Assembly (NCBI RefSeq): GCF_003236385.1
Contig: NZ_POUA01000015.1
Coordinates: 1-45,584, forward strand
DNA from: Spongiactinospora gelatinilytica
GTDB lineage: Bacteria; Actinomycetota; Actinomycetes; Streptosporangiales; Streptosporangiaceae
Direction: 5' to 3'
Length of the DNA stretch: 45,584 bases
Shown here: positions 7,647 through 15,795 of the stretch, piece by piece
Position numbering within the stretch: position 1 is the stretch's first letter
Layout: every line of letters starts with the position of its first letter
The notes under the pieces: generated by a model
Seen by the model: the letters and a program-made list of their open reading frames with translations, nothing else
What the model was told of the DNA's origin: nothing
Databases searched by the model: none
Program-made: the position numbers and the translations under genes

Positions 7647-9191
7647 GTGTCGCACACCGTACGTTCCGTCATCGCCGGGGAGCGTGAGGCCGCCGCCGGG
7701 CGGGCCTTCCGCTCGACGAACCCCGCCACCGGCGAACTCGTCGCCGAGGTCCAGCTCAGCGACGCCACCGGCTTCGCCGCCGCCGCCCGCACCGCCAAGC
7801 AGGCCCAGCGGGCCTGGGCCGACCTGCCCGCGCCCGCGCGCGGCGAGGTGATCGCCCACGCCGGGCAGCTCGTCCGCGCCAACGCCGAGAAGCTGGCCAG
7901 GCTGGTGACCCGCGAGATCGGCAAGCCGCTCAAGGAGGCCAGGGGCGAGGTGCAGGAGGTCATCGACACCTGCACGTTCTTCCTGGGCGAGGGCCGCAGG
8001 CTGTACGGCCAGACGGTGCCCTCGGAGATGCCGGACAAGGAACTGTTCACCTTCCGCCAGCCGGTGGGCGTGGCCGCCGTCATCACGGCGGGCAACTTCC
8101 CGGTCGCGGTGCCGTCGTGGTACCTGGTGCCGGCGCTGCTGTGCGGCAACGCCGTCGTGTGGAAGCCGGCCGAGTACTCCGCGGCGTCCGCCGAGGCGCT
8201 GTACGAGCTGTTCGCCCACGCGGGCCTGCCCGAGGGCGTGCTCAACCTGGTCTTCGCCGACGGCGCGGACACCTTCGCCGGGCTCACCGAGGCGCTGGGC
8301 GCCGGCACGGTGAACAAGGTCGGCTTCACCGGCTCCTCGGAGGTCGGCGCGCGCATCGGCGAGCTGTGCGGGCGCCACCTCCAGTCGCCGTGCCTGGAGC
8401 TGGGCGGCAAGAACCCGATGGTGGTCACCGCCGACGCCGACCTCGACCAGGCGGTCGAGGGCGCGCTGTTCTCCGGGTTCGGTACGGCGGGGCAGCGCTG
8501 CACCTCCCTGGGCACCGCGATCGTGCACGAGTCGGTGCTGCCGGAGTTCCTGCGCCGCTTCGACGAGGCCACCCGCGCGGCGGTGATCGGCGACCCGACC
8601 GGCGACGTCCTGTACGGCCCGCTGCTGGACGAGAAGTTCGCCCACTCCTACGAGAAGACGCTCGGCCAGATCGCCTCGCACCACGAGGTGCACGGCTCGA
8701 CCGCGATCGGCCGGATCGGCGACGAGCGCCCCCGGGCCGGCTTCACCGGCGATTCCGGCGGCCTGTACTACCACCCGGTGATCGTTTCCGGGGTCCGGCC
8801 CGGCGACGCGCTGTTCGACACCGAGACCTTCGGCCCGATCGTCGGCGTGACCTCCTACCGGACCCTCGACGAGGCCATCGAACTGGCCAACGCCCCCGGC
8901 TACGGCCTGTCCTCGGCGATCTACACCACCGACCCGGCTTCCGCCTTCCGGTTCCGCCGGGGGATCGGCGCGGGCATGGTCAGCGTCAACAACACCACGT
9001 CGGGGGCCGAGGCGCACCTGCCGTTCGGCGGCAACGGCAAGTCCGGCAACGGCAGCCGCCAGTCCGGCATGTGGGTGCTCGACCAGTTCACCCGCTGGCA
9101 GTCGCTGAACTGGGACTTCTCCGGTCACCTGCAGAAGGCCCAGATGGACATCACCGTCGTCGCCCCCGATCTGGAGTACCGCCTGCCCTGA
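7647..9191 (+). CDS. NAD(P)-dependent aldehyde dehydrogenase
   Basis: A 514-residue enzyme of the aldehyde dehydrogenase superfamily. It has the conserved Asn in TAGNFP (N150), the general-base Glu in ELGGKNP (E251) and the catalytic Cys in GTAGQRCTS (C285). The late ETFGPIVGV stretch is also typical. The GTG start has AAGGAG upstream. These enzymes oxidise an aldehyde to its acid. The length and QRCT context resemble semialdehyde dehydrogenases of amino acid or sugar acid breakdown, but the substrate cannot be assigned. It probably forms a unit with the preceding FadR-type regulator. Confidence 0.9.
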   Translation: MSHTVRSVIAGEREAAAGRAFRSTNPATGELVAEVQLSDATGFAAAARTAKQAQRAWADLPAPARGEVIAHAGQLVRANAEKLARLVTREIGKPLKEARGEVQEVIDTCTFFLGEGRRLYGQTVPSEMPDKELFTFRQPVGVAAVITAGNFPVAVPSWYLVPALLCGNAVVWKPAEYSAASAEALYELFAHAGLPEGVLNLVFADGADTFAGLTEALGAGTVNKVGFTGSSEVGARIGELCGRHLQSPCLELGGKNPMVVTADADLDQAVEGALFSGFGTAGQRCTSLGTAIVHESVLPEFLRRFDEATRAAVIGDPTGDVLYGPLLDEKFAHSYEKTLGQIASHHEVHGSTAIGRIGDERPRAGFTGDSGGLYYHPVIVSGVRPGDALFDTETFGPIVGVTSYRTLDEAIELANAPGYGLSSAIYTTDPASAFRFRRGIGAGMVSVNNTTSGAEAHLPFGGNGKSGNGSRQSGMWVLDQFTRWQSLNWDFSGHLQKAQMDITVVAPDLEYRLP

Positions 9192-9198
9192 AATTCGA

Positions 9199-9227
9199 TT
9201 TCGGTCCGGCCCGGCGCTCGCTAGGGT
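9199..9227 (+). promoter_or_regulatory. Leaderless promoter of the PhyH-type gene
   Basis: TAGGGT at 9222-9227 is a good actinomycete -10 box, and TTTCGG at 9199-9204 could be a weak -35 at 17-bp spacing. The ATG follows the -10 by only 6 bases and no ribosome binding site is present, so the mRNA should begin at or next to the start codon. Confidence 0.5.
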
Positions 9228-9233
9228 GCTCGC

Positions 9234-9962
9234 ATGACCAGCGTGGACATCGACCGTTTCGTCACCGACGGGTTCGTCAAGCTGACGGCGGCCGTGCCGC
9301 GTGAAGTCGGCGACGCGGCCAGGGCGCTGCTATGGCAGCGGATCGGCCTGTCGCCCGACGACCCGTCCGGCTGGCGGGAGCCGGTGGTGTGGACGGCCGA
9401 CCTCACCGGGGAGGGCCCCTTCGGGCAGATCATGACCAGCCCGAAGCTGTACCGGGCACTCGACGAGATCGCCGGGCCCGGCGGCTGGGCGCCGCGTGCC
9501 GCCCTCGGCAACATGCCGATCCGCTTCCCCGGCCGGTCGCCCGTCGACGACCGGGGCTGGCACATCGACGCCTCCGTCGCCCGGCCCGACGGCTCGTGGG
9601 CCGTGTCCGGGCGGCCGGAGGCGATGTTGCTGCTGGTACTGCTGTCGGACGTGGGGCCGGACGACGCGCCCACCCGCATCCGGGTGGGCTCGCACCATGA
9701 CGCCGCCAAGGCGCTCGGTGACCAGGTGCTCGACCCCTTCGAGGCCGGTCCGCTGCTGGACGCGGCCTCGGAAGGGCGGCCACTGGCGTACGCGACCGGC
9801 GCTCCTGGCGACATCTACCTCGTCCACCCGCTGACCGTCCACGCGGCCGACGAACACCGCGGCACCCGGCCCCGCTTCATGTCCCAGGGGCCCATCATGC
9901 TCAGCACCCCGGTCACGCAGGACGGCACGAACGCCCTCTCCCGCGCCCTCCGGGCGGGCTAA
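9234..9962 (+). CDS. Phytanoyl-CoA dioxygenase (PhyH) family oxygenase
   Basis: A 242-residue Fe(II)/2-oxoglutarate-dependent oxygenase. The metal-binding HxD is in GWHIDAS (H110, D112). The distal His is in YLVHPLTVHAADEHRGTRPR (H203 most likely), followed by the Arg that would bind 2-oxoglutarate. Members hydroxylate or halogenate small molecules; an Asp at the second ligand position argues for hydroxylation. Translation probably starts on a leaderless mRNA. Its stop overlaps that of the convergent beta-propeller gene by 4 bases. Substrate unknown; the neighbours do not define a pathway. Confidence 0.85.
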   Translation: MTSVDIDRFVTDGFVKLTAAVPREVGDAARALLWQRIGLSPDDPSGWREPVVWTADLTGEGPFGQIMTSPKLYRALDEIAGPGGWAPRAALGNMPIRFPGRSPVDDRGWHIDASVARPDGSWAVSGRPEAMLLLVLLSDVGPDDAPTRIRVGSHHDAAKALGDQVLDPFEAGPLLDAASEGRPLAYATGAPGDIYLVHPLTVHAADEHRGTRPRFMSQGPIMLSTPVTQDGTNALSRALRAG

Positions 9963-12685
9963 CCGCCGGTGGCGGTGGGCAGCGCGTAGAGGTTGCCGTT
10001 CGAGACGCCGAGGTAGACGAAGTCCTTCGTGACGACGGGGCGCGTCTGTACGTCGCCTCCGGTCTGGAAACGCCATCGTTCCCGGCCGGTGGCGGTGTCG
10101 AAGGCGTGCAGGACTCCCTGGGCGTCTCCCAGGTACACGGCTCCATCCGCCACCGCCGGGCGGAAGGAGTAGCCGGTGTTCAGCGCGGCGCTCCAGCGCT
10201 CCACGCCGGTCGCCGCGTCGAGGGCGTGCAGTCCGCTGTCGGGGCCGCCCGCGTAGACGACGCCCTGGGCCACCACGGGCTCCCAGCCCCTTCCGTCCTC
10301 GCCGCCCACTGCGGGGAAGCGCCACAGGCGCCTGCCGGAGCGGGTGTCCAGCGCGTACGTCGTGCCGAACTTGTTGGCGAAGTACACGATTCCGCCGGCC
10401 ACCACGGGGCGGAAGCCGACGGTCCCGTGGACCTGCGAACTCCAGCGGACCTTCCCGGAGACGGCGTCCAGCGCGCGGACGTCGCCGCTCTCGCTCGCGG
10501 CGTAGACCACGTCGCCGGTCCGTGCCAGATGGACGGTGTCGTTTCGTCCGCCGACCGGCGAGCGCCACCTGCGGGCTCCGGTGCGGGGGTCCAGCGCGTA
10601 CAGCATGCCGTTGACGTCGCCGACATGGACGGCCGCTCCGGCGATCAAGGGGGTGGGGGCGGCGAAATCGCCCGGCGGCCGGAAGGTCCACAGCCTCCGG
10701 CCGGTGGTCGCGTCCAGGGCGACGAGCTCGGCGTTCGGCGCGTCGGTGAAGGTGGTCCAGGCGTAGAGGCGGCCTTGAGAGACCACTGGCGTCGTGCTGA
10801 CCTCCATTTCGCGGCTCCACCTTTTCCGGCCGGTGGCCGCGTCCAGCGCCACCAGCCGCTCGTCGGCCGCCGCGAACACGGTGCCGTCGGCCGCCACCTG
10901 AACGTGGGCGCCCACATCGCCCATTCGGTAGCGCCACCGCTCCGCGCCGGTGGCGGCGTCCAGTGAGTGCACCGTGCCGTCGTCGCTCGTGGCGTGGACG
11001 ACACCACGGGCCACCACCGGATCGGCGTAGAAGGCCCCGTCGGCCGGGAGGTTCCAGCCGCGCGGGCGCGGGCCGGCGGGGGCGCGGACGCCCGGCTGGT
11101 AACGTGCGAGCAGGTTGTCCCGCAGCAACGGGGAGATCAGCCGCACCGCCGGCCGTGACGAGGAGCTGATCCGGACGATGACGGGGCCCACATTGATGAT
11201 CGTCGCACCGAGATACCCGGTCGGCCGGGCCCGCGTGTAGGACAGGAAACCGGGGCCTTCCGTGGTCGGATCATGGGCGTTGGCCGCCTTGACGGCCGCT
11301 ACCTCGGCGGCGAACAGCTTTCGCGCCCCCGCGCTCGACGGCGACACCGCCTCCACGGAGACCGAGACGACGGCGCCGTCGTCCGTGCGCGGAATCCAGT
11401 CGCATTTCGCCGGCGTCGTACCGGCGAGATGGTCCGAGCCCGGCAGCACGCGGTAACCCTCGGCGAAAACCGAAAGGTCACGGCCGGCCAGCAGGGAGCA
11501 GGCGGGCGGCCAGGCACTCGCCGGGACACCACCGAACCGGGCGGGCCCGCGCGCAGGACCGTAGCCCAGCTTGTACGCGGTGATCCGGTCGTCACCGGGG
11601 ACGGTGCCGTGCACGAAGGCCATGTCCTGGATCGAGCCGATCAGGGTGGCGTGCTCGTGCGGCACGTCCAGCGGCAGCCCGCCGAGCCGCCCGGTGCCGG
11701 GGTCCAGCGACACCAGAAACGCGGGCAACGGCCACCGGTTCTCCGGGGTGGCCTCGCGCCGGTGGGCCGCCTCGGAGTAGGAGTCGGCGAACAGGGGCGG
11801 GCTCCAGCGGCGCGGGCTCGGTATGCCGGTGGCCTCCCTGGCGCCGGGCAGCGGGCGGCCGTCAGCGTCGTAGAAGGAGTCGTCCGACCCGACCCTGACC
11901 CGGAGGTGCCCATCCGCGTTGGTCGTGACGGAGAGATAGGGGTCCTCCAGCGCCGCGAAGGGCGAGGTCAGCGGGCGCGTCCAGGCGGGCCGCAGGGTGC
12001 GCGGGGTCAGCGAGGCGAGCTGTGGCCCGGTGCGCGCGCAGTGGCTGAGCAGGACCACCGCTCGCGGGGTCGCGGCGCTGCGCATGTCGCACCCCTGCGC
12101 GTACGTCGTCCGAGCCGTGGTCGCGCCGGTCCGCAGATCGAGGGCGTGCGCGACGACGGGCTCGGCCGACCGCTCGAACACGATGATGCCGCGCTCGGTC
12201 ACCATGATCGGTGAGTCCAGGTACTCCAGGTTCACACTCATCGGCACCTGGTGAAAGGCGATCGTGCGCCGCCACCGCACGGCACCCGTGGCCAGGTCAT
12301 GAGCCTCCAGGGTCTTCTCGGCCTGGTCCGGTGTCCCGCTCTCCGGTGTCCCTCTCGACACGACCAGGACGTCCGCCGCGATCCACACCCCCGTGATGGG
12401 CTCGGTGCGTGCGGGGACGGTCCGCCTCAGCTCACCGGTACGCAGATCATGGATCCGCAGGCCACCCTCGCGTGTCGCCACGGCGAGCGCGTCGCCGGAC
12501 ACGGCGTGCCGCGGGGTCTCGAAGGACGGTGGGTTGGCGGGCAGGTCCGTGCGCATCGACCAGGCCACCCGCCATTCGGCGGGCACCGGCCGGAACCGCG
12601 GGGCATCGGCGACCGCGGCCGGGTAGGCCGCCATGACCATCGCGGCCAGGACCGCCACCGAACGGGGGCCGAGCACGGTCAGCAC
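9959..12685 (-). CDS. Secreted PQQ-type double beta-propeller protein
   Basis: A 908-residue protein starting at a GTG that overlaps the upstream gene's stop. The N-terminus has a short hydrophobic signal-like segment (VAVLAAMVMAAYPAAVADA). The second half holds eight regular repeats of the PQQ/BamB type, each with the pattern ALDAATGxxxW (such as LVALDATTGRRLWTF and LHAFDTATGRERWRF), enough for one eight-bladed propeller. The first half carries weaker repeats of the same kind (HDLATGAVRWRR, LVSLDPGTGRL), so a second, more diverged propeller is likely. A bound PQQ is not implied. It probably works outside the membrane as a binding scaffold with the coupled upstream membrane protein. Confidence 0.8.
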   Translation of the reverse strand: MLTVLGPRSVAVLAAMVMAAYPAAVADAPRFRPVPAEWRVAWSMRTDLPANPPSFETPRHAVSGDALAVATREGGLRIHDLRTGELRRTVPARTEPITGVWIAADVLVVSRGTPESGTPDQAEKTLEAHDLATGAVRWRRTIAFHQVPMSVNLEYLDSPIMVTERGIIVFERSAEPVVAHALDLRTGATTARTTYAQGCDMRSAATPRAVVLLSHCARTGPQLASLTPRTLRPAWTRPLTSPFAALEDPYLSVTTNADGHLRVRVGSDDSFYDADGRPLPGAREATGIPSPRRWSPPLFADSYSEAAHRREATPENRWPLPAFLVSLDPGTGRLGGLPLDVPHEHATLIGSIQDMAFVHGTVPGDDRITAYKLGYGPARGPARFGGVPASAWPPACSLLAGRDLSVFAEGYRVLPGSDHLAGTTPAKCDWIPRTDDGAVVSVSVEAVSPSSAGARKLFAAEVAAVKAANAHDPTTEGPGFLSYTRARPTGYLGATIINVGPVIVRISSSSRPAVRLISPLLRDNLLARYQPGVRAPAGPRPRGWNLPADGAFYADPVVARGVVHATSDDGTVHSLDAATGAERWRYRMGDVGAHVQVAADGTVFAAADERLVALDAATGRKRWSREMEVSTTPVVSQGRLYAWTTFTDAPNAELVALDATTGRRLWTFRPPGDFAAPTPLIAGAAVHVGDVNGMLYALDPRTGARRWRSPVGGRNDTVHLARTGDVVYAASESGDVRALDAVSGKVRWSSQVHGTVGFRPVVAGGIVYFANKFGTTYALDTRSGRRLWRFPAVGGEDGRGWEPVVAQGVVYAGGPDSGLHALDAATGVERWSAALNTGYSFRPAVADGAVYLGDAQGVLHAFDTATGRERWRFQTGGDVQTRPVVTKDFVYLGVSNGNLYALPTATGG

Positions 12686-13611
12686 TCCCCGGGCTTCTGG
12701 TTCTTCTCGACCTTCGCGCATGCGGCGGCGCGGGAGAGGGGCTGCCAGCCGCCCAGTGCGGAGCGGCCGTAGTAGGCGCGGTAGCGGTCGGCGATGCCGC
12801 TCACCCGGAACGGGCGGCCGTCGGGGCCTTTGATCGTTATCTGTTCGGTCCGGTCGCCCTCCGCGAGCACGGTGACCTGGAGATCGAACTCGTAGTACGC
12901 CGCCGAGCCCGTTATGGACATGACCAGCGTGACCGGCTCGTCGCGTTTCAGGTCGATCTGCTTTTTCCGGAAGTAGGAGGTGCCCGGGTCTCTGGCGGTG
13001 TCTTCGGTGGTGTCTCTGGTGGTGGTGAAGCGGGGGGCCGGCTGGTCCAGGTCGGCGGACAGTTCGATGGTCTTGGCCACTCCCTCGGGGGCGTAGACGA
13101 ACAGCGCGCCGTCCGAGACCGGCTTGCGGGCGAGGACGCGTGGGATGATGTCGATGATGCGCAGGCTGCTGCGGTTGCCGGCCAGAACGGCTGTGACGTC
13201 CGTCGTTCCGAGCGGGGCCCAGTCGTGGCTCGCCATGATCGCGTCCCGGCTGGAGCCGGAACCGGCGCCCAGCAGGAGCGCCCGCTCCCCGGGGTCGGTC
13301 ACCGGCCGGCGCAGCGTGGTGTGCCGCGTGGTGTAGTCCACGGCCACGTGGCCGATGGTGAGCGGGGGCTGTCCGCTGATCCTTTCGACGGTGTCGGGGC
13401 CGCTTGTGTTGAACCAGTCGGTGAACACGATGCCGATCGCCGCGACGATCACGGCACCGAGGATTCCGGCCAGCCATGTCCGCATGGCCTTCCACCGCCC
13501 CGCCCCGCTTTGGTCGGTTTCGTGCGCCGGGTCGGTCTTTTGGGCCCGGACGCGGACCGCCGCATTCGCCCGAGTGAACCTGGCCCGCCTCTTCTGGCGC
13601 GCTTTGACCAT
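12679..13611 (-). CDS. Membrane-anchored protein with an extracytoplasmic domain
   Basis: A 310-residue protein. It begins with a basic cytoplasmic tail, followed by one membrane segment (WLAGILGAVIVAAIGIVF, about residues 43-60). The remaining 250 residues would face outside. I chose the ATG at 13611 because GGGAGG precedes it. No known domain is recognised. The outer part is rich in beta-strand-like stretches and ends with a short Lys/Glu-rich tail and two Cys. The stop overlaps the GTG of the beta-propeller gene, so the two proteins are probably made together and may act as one surface complex (inferred). Confidence 0.7.
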   Translation of the reverse strand: MVKARQKRRARFTRANAAVRVRAQKTDPAHETDQSGAGRWKAMRTWLAGILGAVIVAAIGIVFTDWFNTSGPDTVERISGQPPLTIGHVAVDYTTRHTTLRRPVTDPGERALLLGAGSGSSRDAIMASHDWAPLGTTDVTAVLAGNRSSLRIIDIIPRVLARKPVSDGALFVYAPEGVAKTIELSADLDQPAPRFTTTRDTTEDTARDPGTSYFRKKQIDLKRDEPVTLVMSITGSAAYYEFDLQVTVLAEGDRTEQITIKGPDGRPFRVSGIADRYRAYYGRSALGGWQPLSRAAACAKVEKNQKPGEC

Positions 13612-13758
13612 GAGGCTGCCTCCCAGGAGCAATGCGCGGAGTGACTCCCCCTAACGCATAGCTATATACCGGCGAGGCCGTGACGGACAGGTTTTCGGCT
13701 GACTCGCGGTACGGCGGACCTGGGAATTGTCCATTTCATCCGATTGCGGCGGAAGTGA

Positions 13759-13784
13759 GCCCCGGCCCTGGGGCGGGCCGGGGC
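13759..13784 (-). terminator. Hairpin downstream of the NPP1 gene
   Basis: GCCCCGGCCC pairs perfectly with GGGCCGGGGC around a 6-base loop, 24 bases past the stop of the minus-strand NPP1 gene. There is no T-run, as is common for actinomycete terminators. Confidence 0.55.
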
Positions 13785-13807
13785 GGTGATGGGGTGGTGC
13801 GCTGGGG

Positions 13808-14647
13808 TCAGGCCCAGGGGTCGAAGGAGATGCCGCCCGGCTTGGAGGCCGCGAGGTGGCTCTTCATGGTCTCGGTACCGAGCTTGATGGTGGCCCGGCC
13901 GTAACTGGTGTGATAAATGAACTGGTTGCGGAAGTCCACGCTGGGATAGCCGTTCCAGCCCACCAGGCGCGGATAGAACCACCCGCCGGTGTGGTTCTCG
14001 ATCGCCTCGTCGCCGCTGTTGGCCAGGCGGAAGCAGTGCGTCGAACCGCCGTCCTTGTGATAGACGACCTTCGGGTGGGTGCCGCTGGAATCGAAGCGCA
14101 CGCTCGAACGGTGGTGGGTCTCCCAGTAGTCGTGCTCGGAGTAGGAAACGTACTGCACCTGGTTGTTCTGCACCCACACGACGACGTGCTCGAAGTCGTG
14201 CCGGTGGCCGCAGCCCGGTTCGACGCTACAGCCGTCCACCGTCTGGTCCTTTTCGAAATAGCTGGCGTACATGATCGCGCACCAGCCGTTGTTGCACTTC
14301 GCCCGCGCGTAGGTGTTGGACTCCTGTAATTGCGCGAGGTCGCGGCAGTTGCCGTTCACCGCGCCGCCGAGGCCCCTGCCCGGGTTGGCGTACCGCGACG
14401 AGGTGATGGCCGCCGTGGCGTAACAGCCGTCCTTGTCGTAGTCGTATGCGGGGGAGAACGTCTGCTCCAGGCCGTCTGCGTTCTGCGGCATTTTCGGGAT
14501 GACGTCGGCCTGGGCGGGATACGCCAGGCCCAACACGAGCGCGAGTGCGCCGAACATGCCCACCAAGGTGCTCACCCACGGTCGCCTGCGCGTCCGTGGC
14601 CGGGGGGTCGTTGCGGGGGTCGAACCGGCTGTCGGAGCTGTGGTCAT
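13808..14647 (-). CDS. Secreted NPP1-family necrosis-inducing protein (NLP)
   Basis: A 279-residue secreted protein. Residues 1-47 form a signal peptide with a basic start, a hydrophobic core (TLVGMFGALALVLGLAY) and a cleavage site after AQA. The mature part carries GHRHDFE at residues 147-153, the NLP signature (usually GHRHDWE), which binds a divalent metal. Six Cys (75, 101, 118, 123, 140, 146) suggest several disulfides. Eukaryotic and bacterial NLPs bind plant sphingolipids and lyse dicot cells; many bacterial members have no known target. The ATG at 14647 follows a GAGGAAAGG ribosome binding site. A hairpin follows the stop. Confidence 0.87.
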   Translation of the reverse strand: MTTAPTAGSTPATTPRPRTRRRPWVSTLVGMFGALALVLGLAYPAQADVIPKMPQNADGLEQTFSPAYDYDKDGCYATAAITSSRYANPGRGLGGAVNGNCRDLAQLQESNTYARAKCNNGWCAIMYASYFEKDQTVDGCSVEPGCGHRHDFEHVVVWVQNNQVQYVSYSEHDYWETHHRSSVRFDSSGTHPKVVYHKDGGSTHCFRLANSGDEAIENHTGGWFYPRLVGWNGYPSVDFRNQFIYHTSYGRATIKLGTETMKSHLAASKPGGISFDPWA

Positions 14648-14770
14648 CGCGGCCCTTTCCTCTTCTTCGATGGCCCGGAACGTGTTCTCCGGCGGAATCC
14701 GGGCGCGCGGCCGGAACGGAGGAGCATCGGCCGCGCGCCCGCATTCAGCATCCGCCGGGGGCCGCCTTTC

Positions 14771-14783
14771 GTCACCAGGTGAC
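14771..14783. promoter_or_regulatory. 13-bp inverted repeat upstream of the NPP1 gene
   Basis: GTCACC-A-GGTGAC lies about 125 bases upstream of the NPP1 start. It could be an operator for that gene or for the divergent zinc-ribbon gene. No regulator is encoded next to it. Confidence 0.3.
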
Positions 14784-14849
14784 GGTCGCCCGTGTCGTGA
14801 ATTTCCGATTGCTGCCTGCCGGCCACCGGTCGTCCGGCTCGCAGCGGGG

Positions 14850-14879
14850 GTGACACGGGAGGCGGGGCACGCGTACGGT
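14850..14879 (+). promoter_or_regulatory. Promoter for the 16-codon ORF and zinc-ribbon gene
   Basis: GTGACA (14850-14855) and TACGGT (14874-14879) are separated by 18 bp and match -35 and -10 boxes of a housekeeping promoter. The GTG of a short ORF lies 6 bases past the -10 box, which points to a leaderless mRNA. Confidence 0.5.
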
Positions 14880-14885
14880 GAGCGC

Positions 14886-14936
14886 GTGGACGATGGAGGC
14901 GGCCCCCTGGCCTGTGCCGGGACGAACGGCCGATGA
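14886..14936 (+). CDS. Leaderless 16-codon upstream ORF
   Basis: GTG at 14886 opens a 16-residue frame (MDDGGGPLACAGTNGR). Its stop overlaps the ATG of the zinc-ribbon gene as ATGA. The zinc-ribbon gene has no clear ribosome binding site, so its translation probably depends on ribosomes finishing this short ORF. The peptide itself shows no known motif. Confidence 0.4.
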   Translation: MDDGGGPLACAGTNGR

Positions 14937-15223
14937 GCGGCGGCAGTTGCCCCGACTGCGGCGGAAGCGGCGAGGACCGGACCCTGCCGGGGTACGTCCT
15001 CCGGTGCGGCCGCTGCTCCGGCCGTGGCACCGACCAGCCGCCGGGGAACGTGACCACCACGCCCACCGAGCCCCCACCGGTCTGGGAAGACCGCTGCTGG
15101 GCCGACCCCCGCCTCGCCGGCATCTCCTGCCGGATCTGCCTCGACCAGAGATCCGTCGCCAACGTCCGGGGCGGCGTCCTGGCCACACTTCCATGCCCTG
15201 CCTGCACAGCCACCGGCGACTGA
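14933..15223 (+). CDS. Small zinc-ribbon protein, DnaJ-zinc-finger-like
   Basis: A 96-residue protein with two four-Cys sites. The first is C6/C9 (CPDCGGSG) with C25/C28 (CGRCSGRG); the second is C66/C69 (CRIC) with C88/C91 (CPAC). The CxxCGGSG and CxxCSGRG forms recall the CxxCxGxG repeats of DnaJ zinc fingers, but there is no J domain. It may be a protein- or nucleic-acid-binding adaptor. The start overlaps a 16-codon ORF and lacks a ribosome binding site. A diverged copy of its 3' end is repeated 103 bp downstream. Confidence 0.65.
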   Translation: MSGGSCPDCGGSGEDRTLPGYVLRCGRCSGRGTDQPPGNVTTTPTEPPPVWEDRCWADPRLAGISCRICLDQRSVANVRGGVLATLPCPACTATGD

Positions 15224-15331
15224 GCCCCCACATCGCGCCCTACCGGCCACAGCCCGGCGCCCCGCCCTCCGGGGCGGCGTTCTGGCCGCGCTTCCGTGCC
15301 CGACTTGCACGGCCAGCGGCGACTGAGCCCC
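15168..15331 (+). repeat. Duplicated 3' end of the zinc-ribbon gene
   Basis: The 61 bases at 15168-15228, covering the last coding part and the stop, recur at 15271-15331 with roughly 85% identity. The second copy would still encode a tail with PCPTC and a stop in the same place, but it has no upstream gene body. It looks like the remnant of a second, deleted paralogue or of a local duplication. Confidence 0.7.
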
Positions 15332-15431
15332 TGCGTTAACTCCCGTGTCTGCCGTCAGGGCGTACTGGTCGCGGGCCGGGCCACGGACGTGGAAGGCCCG
15401 CGCCCCGGCCCGCCGCGTGGTGGCGGTCAGT

Positions 15432-15654
15432 TCATCGCCAGATCTGGTAGCCGTTGTTGTTGCAGACATTCAGGCGCACGCCCTGGAGATGCTGCCGACG
15501 AGGCGGCGTCCGCTCTGATTGTGGGTGATGCGGTACGACGCGGCGGCGGTGCCGGATTGTTTCGTCGTTTCGGTGGTGCCGGCGCCGGCCTGGACGGCCG
15601 CGCGGCCCCCCGTCACCAGTACGGCGGTGGCCAGAACGACCCGCACCTTTTCAT
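15432..15654 (-). pseudogene. Frameshifted small secreted ricin-type lectin-like protein
   Basis: Read in one frame from 15646 the DNA gives a signal-peptide-like start (VRVVLATAVLVTGGRAAVQA) and then YRITHNQSGRRL, the opening of a ricin-type (beta-trefoil) repeat. The rest of such a module, LQGVRLNVCNNNGYQIWR and a stop, is in another frame. The best ATG (15654) starts ATGAAAAGG and would join the frame as MKKVRVV only if one more A were present. So two single-base shifts seem to separate the three pieces. Intact relatives are short secreted proteins of actinomycetes. I judge it dead, unless the shifts are sequencing errors. Confidence 0.5.
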
Positions 15655-15795
15655 GACGATCACAGATGCAGTTCCCTTCTTGATGGGAAAAGAGCAGGCG
15701 AAAACCCCGAGGCAAATGGGCTGCCGGCGAACATCTGATGTTGGCCCGGCGCTTACCGGGCTTGCTCGGCTTTCGGCCTGATCGCCCCGCTGGCA

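Noticed and set aside
9959..13495. A single 1178-residue frame covering both the beta-propeller gene and the upstream gene
   Set aside because: The first 270 residues are Arg/Pro-rich shadow of the membrane-protein gene, which is the better frame with a ribosome binding site. The GTG at 12685 gives a signal peptide and overlaps the upstream stop.
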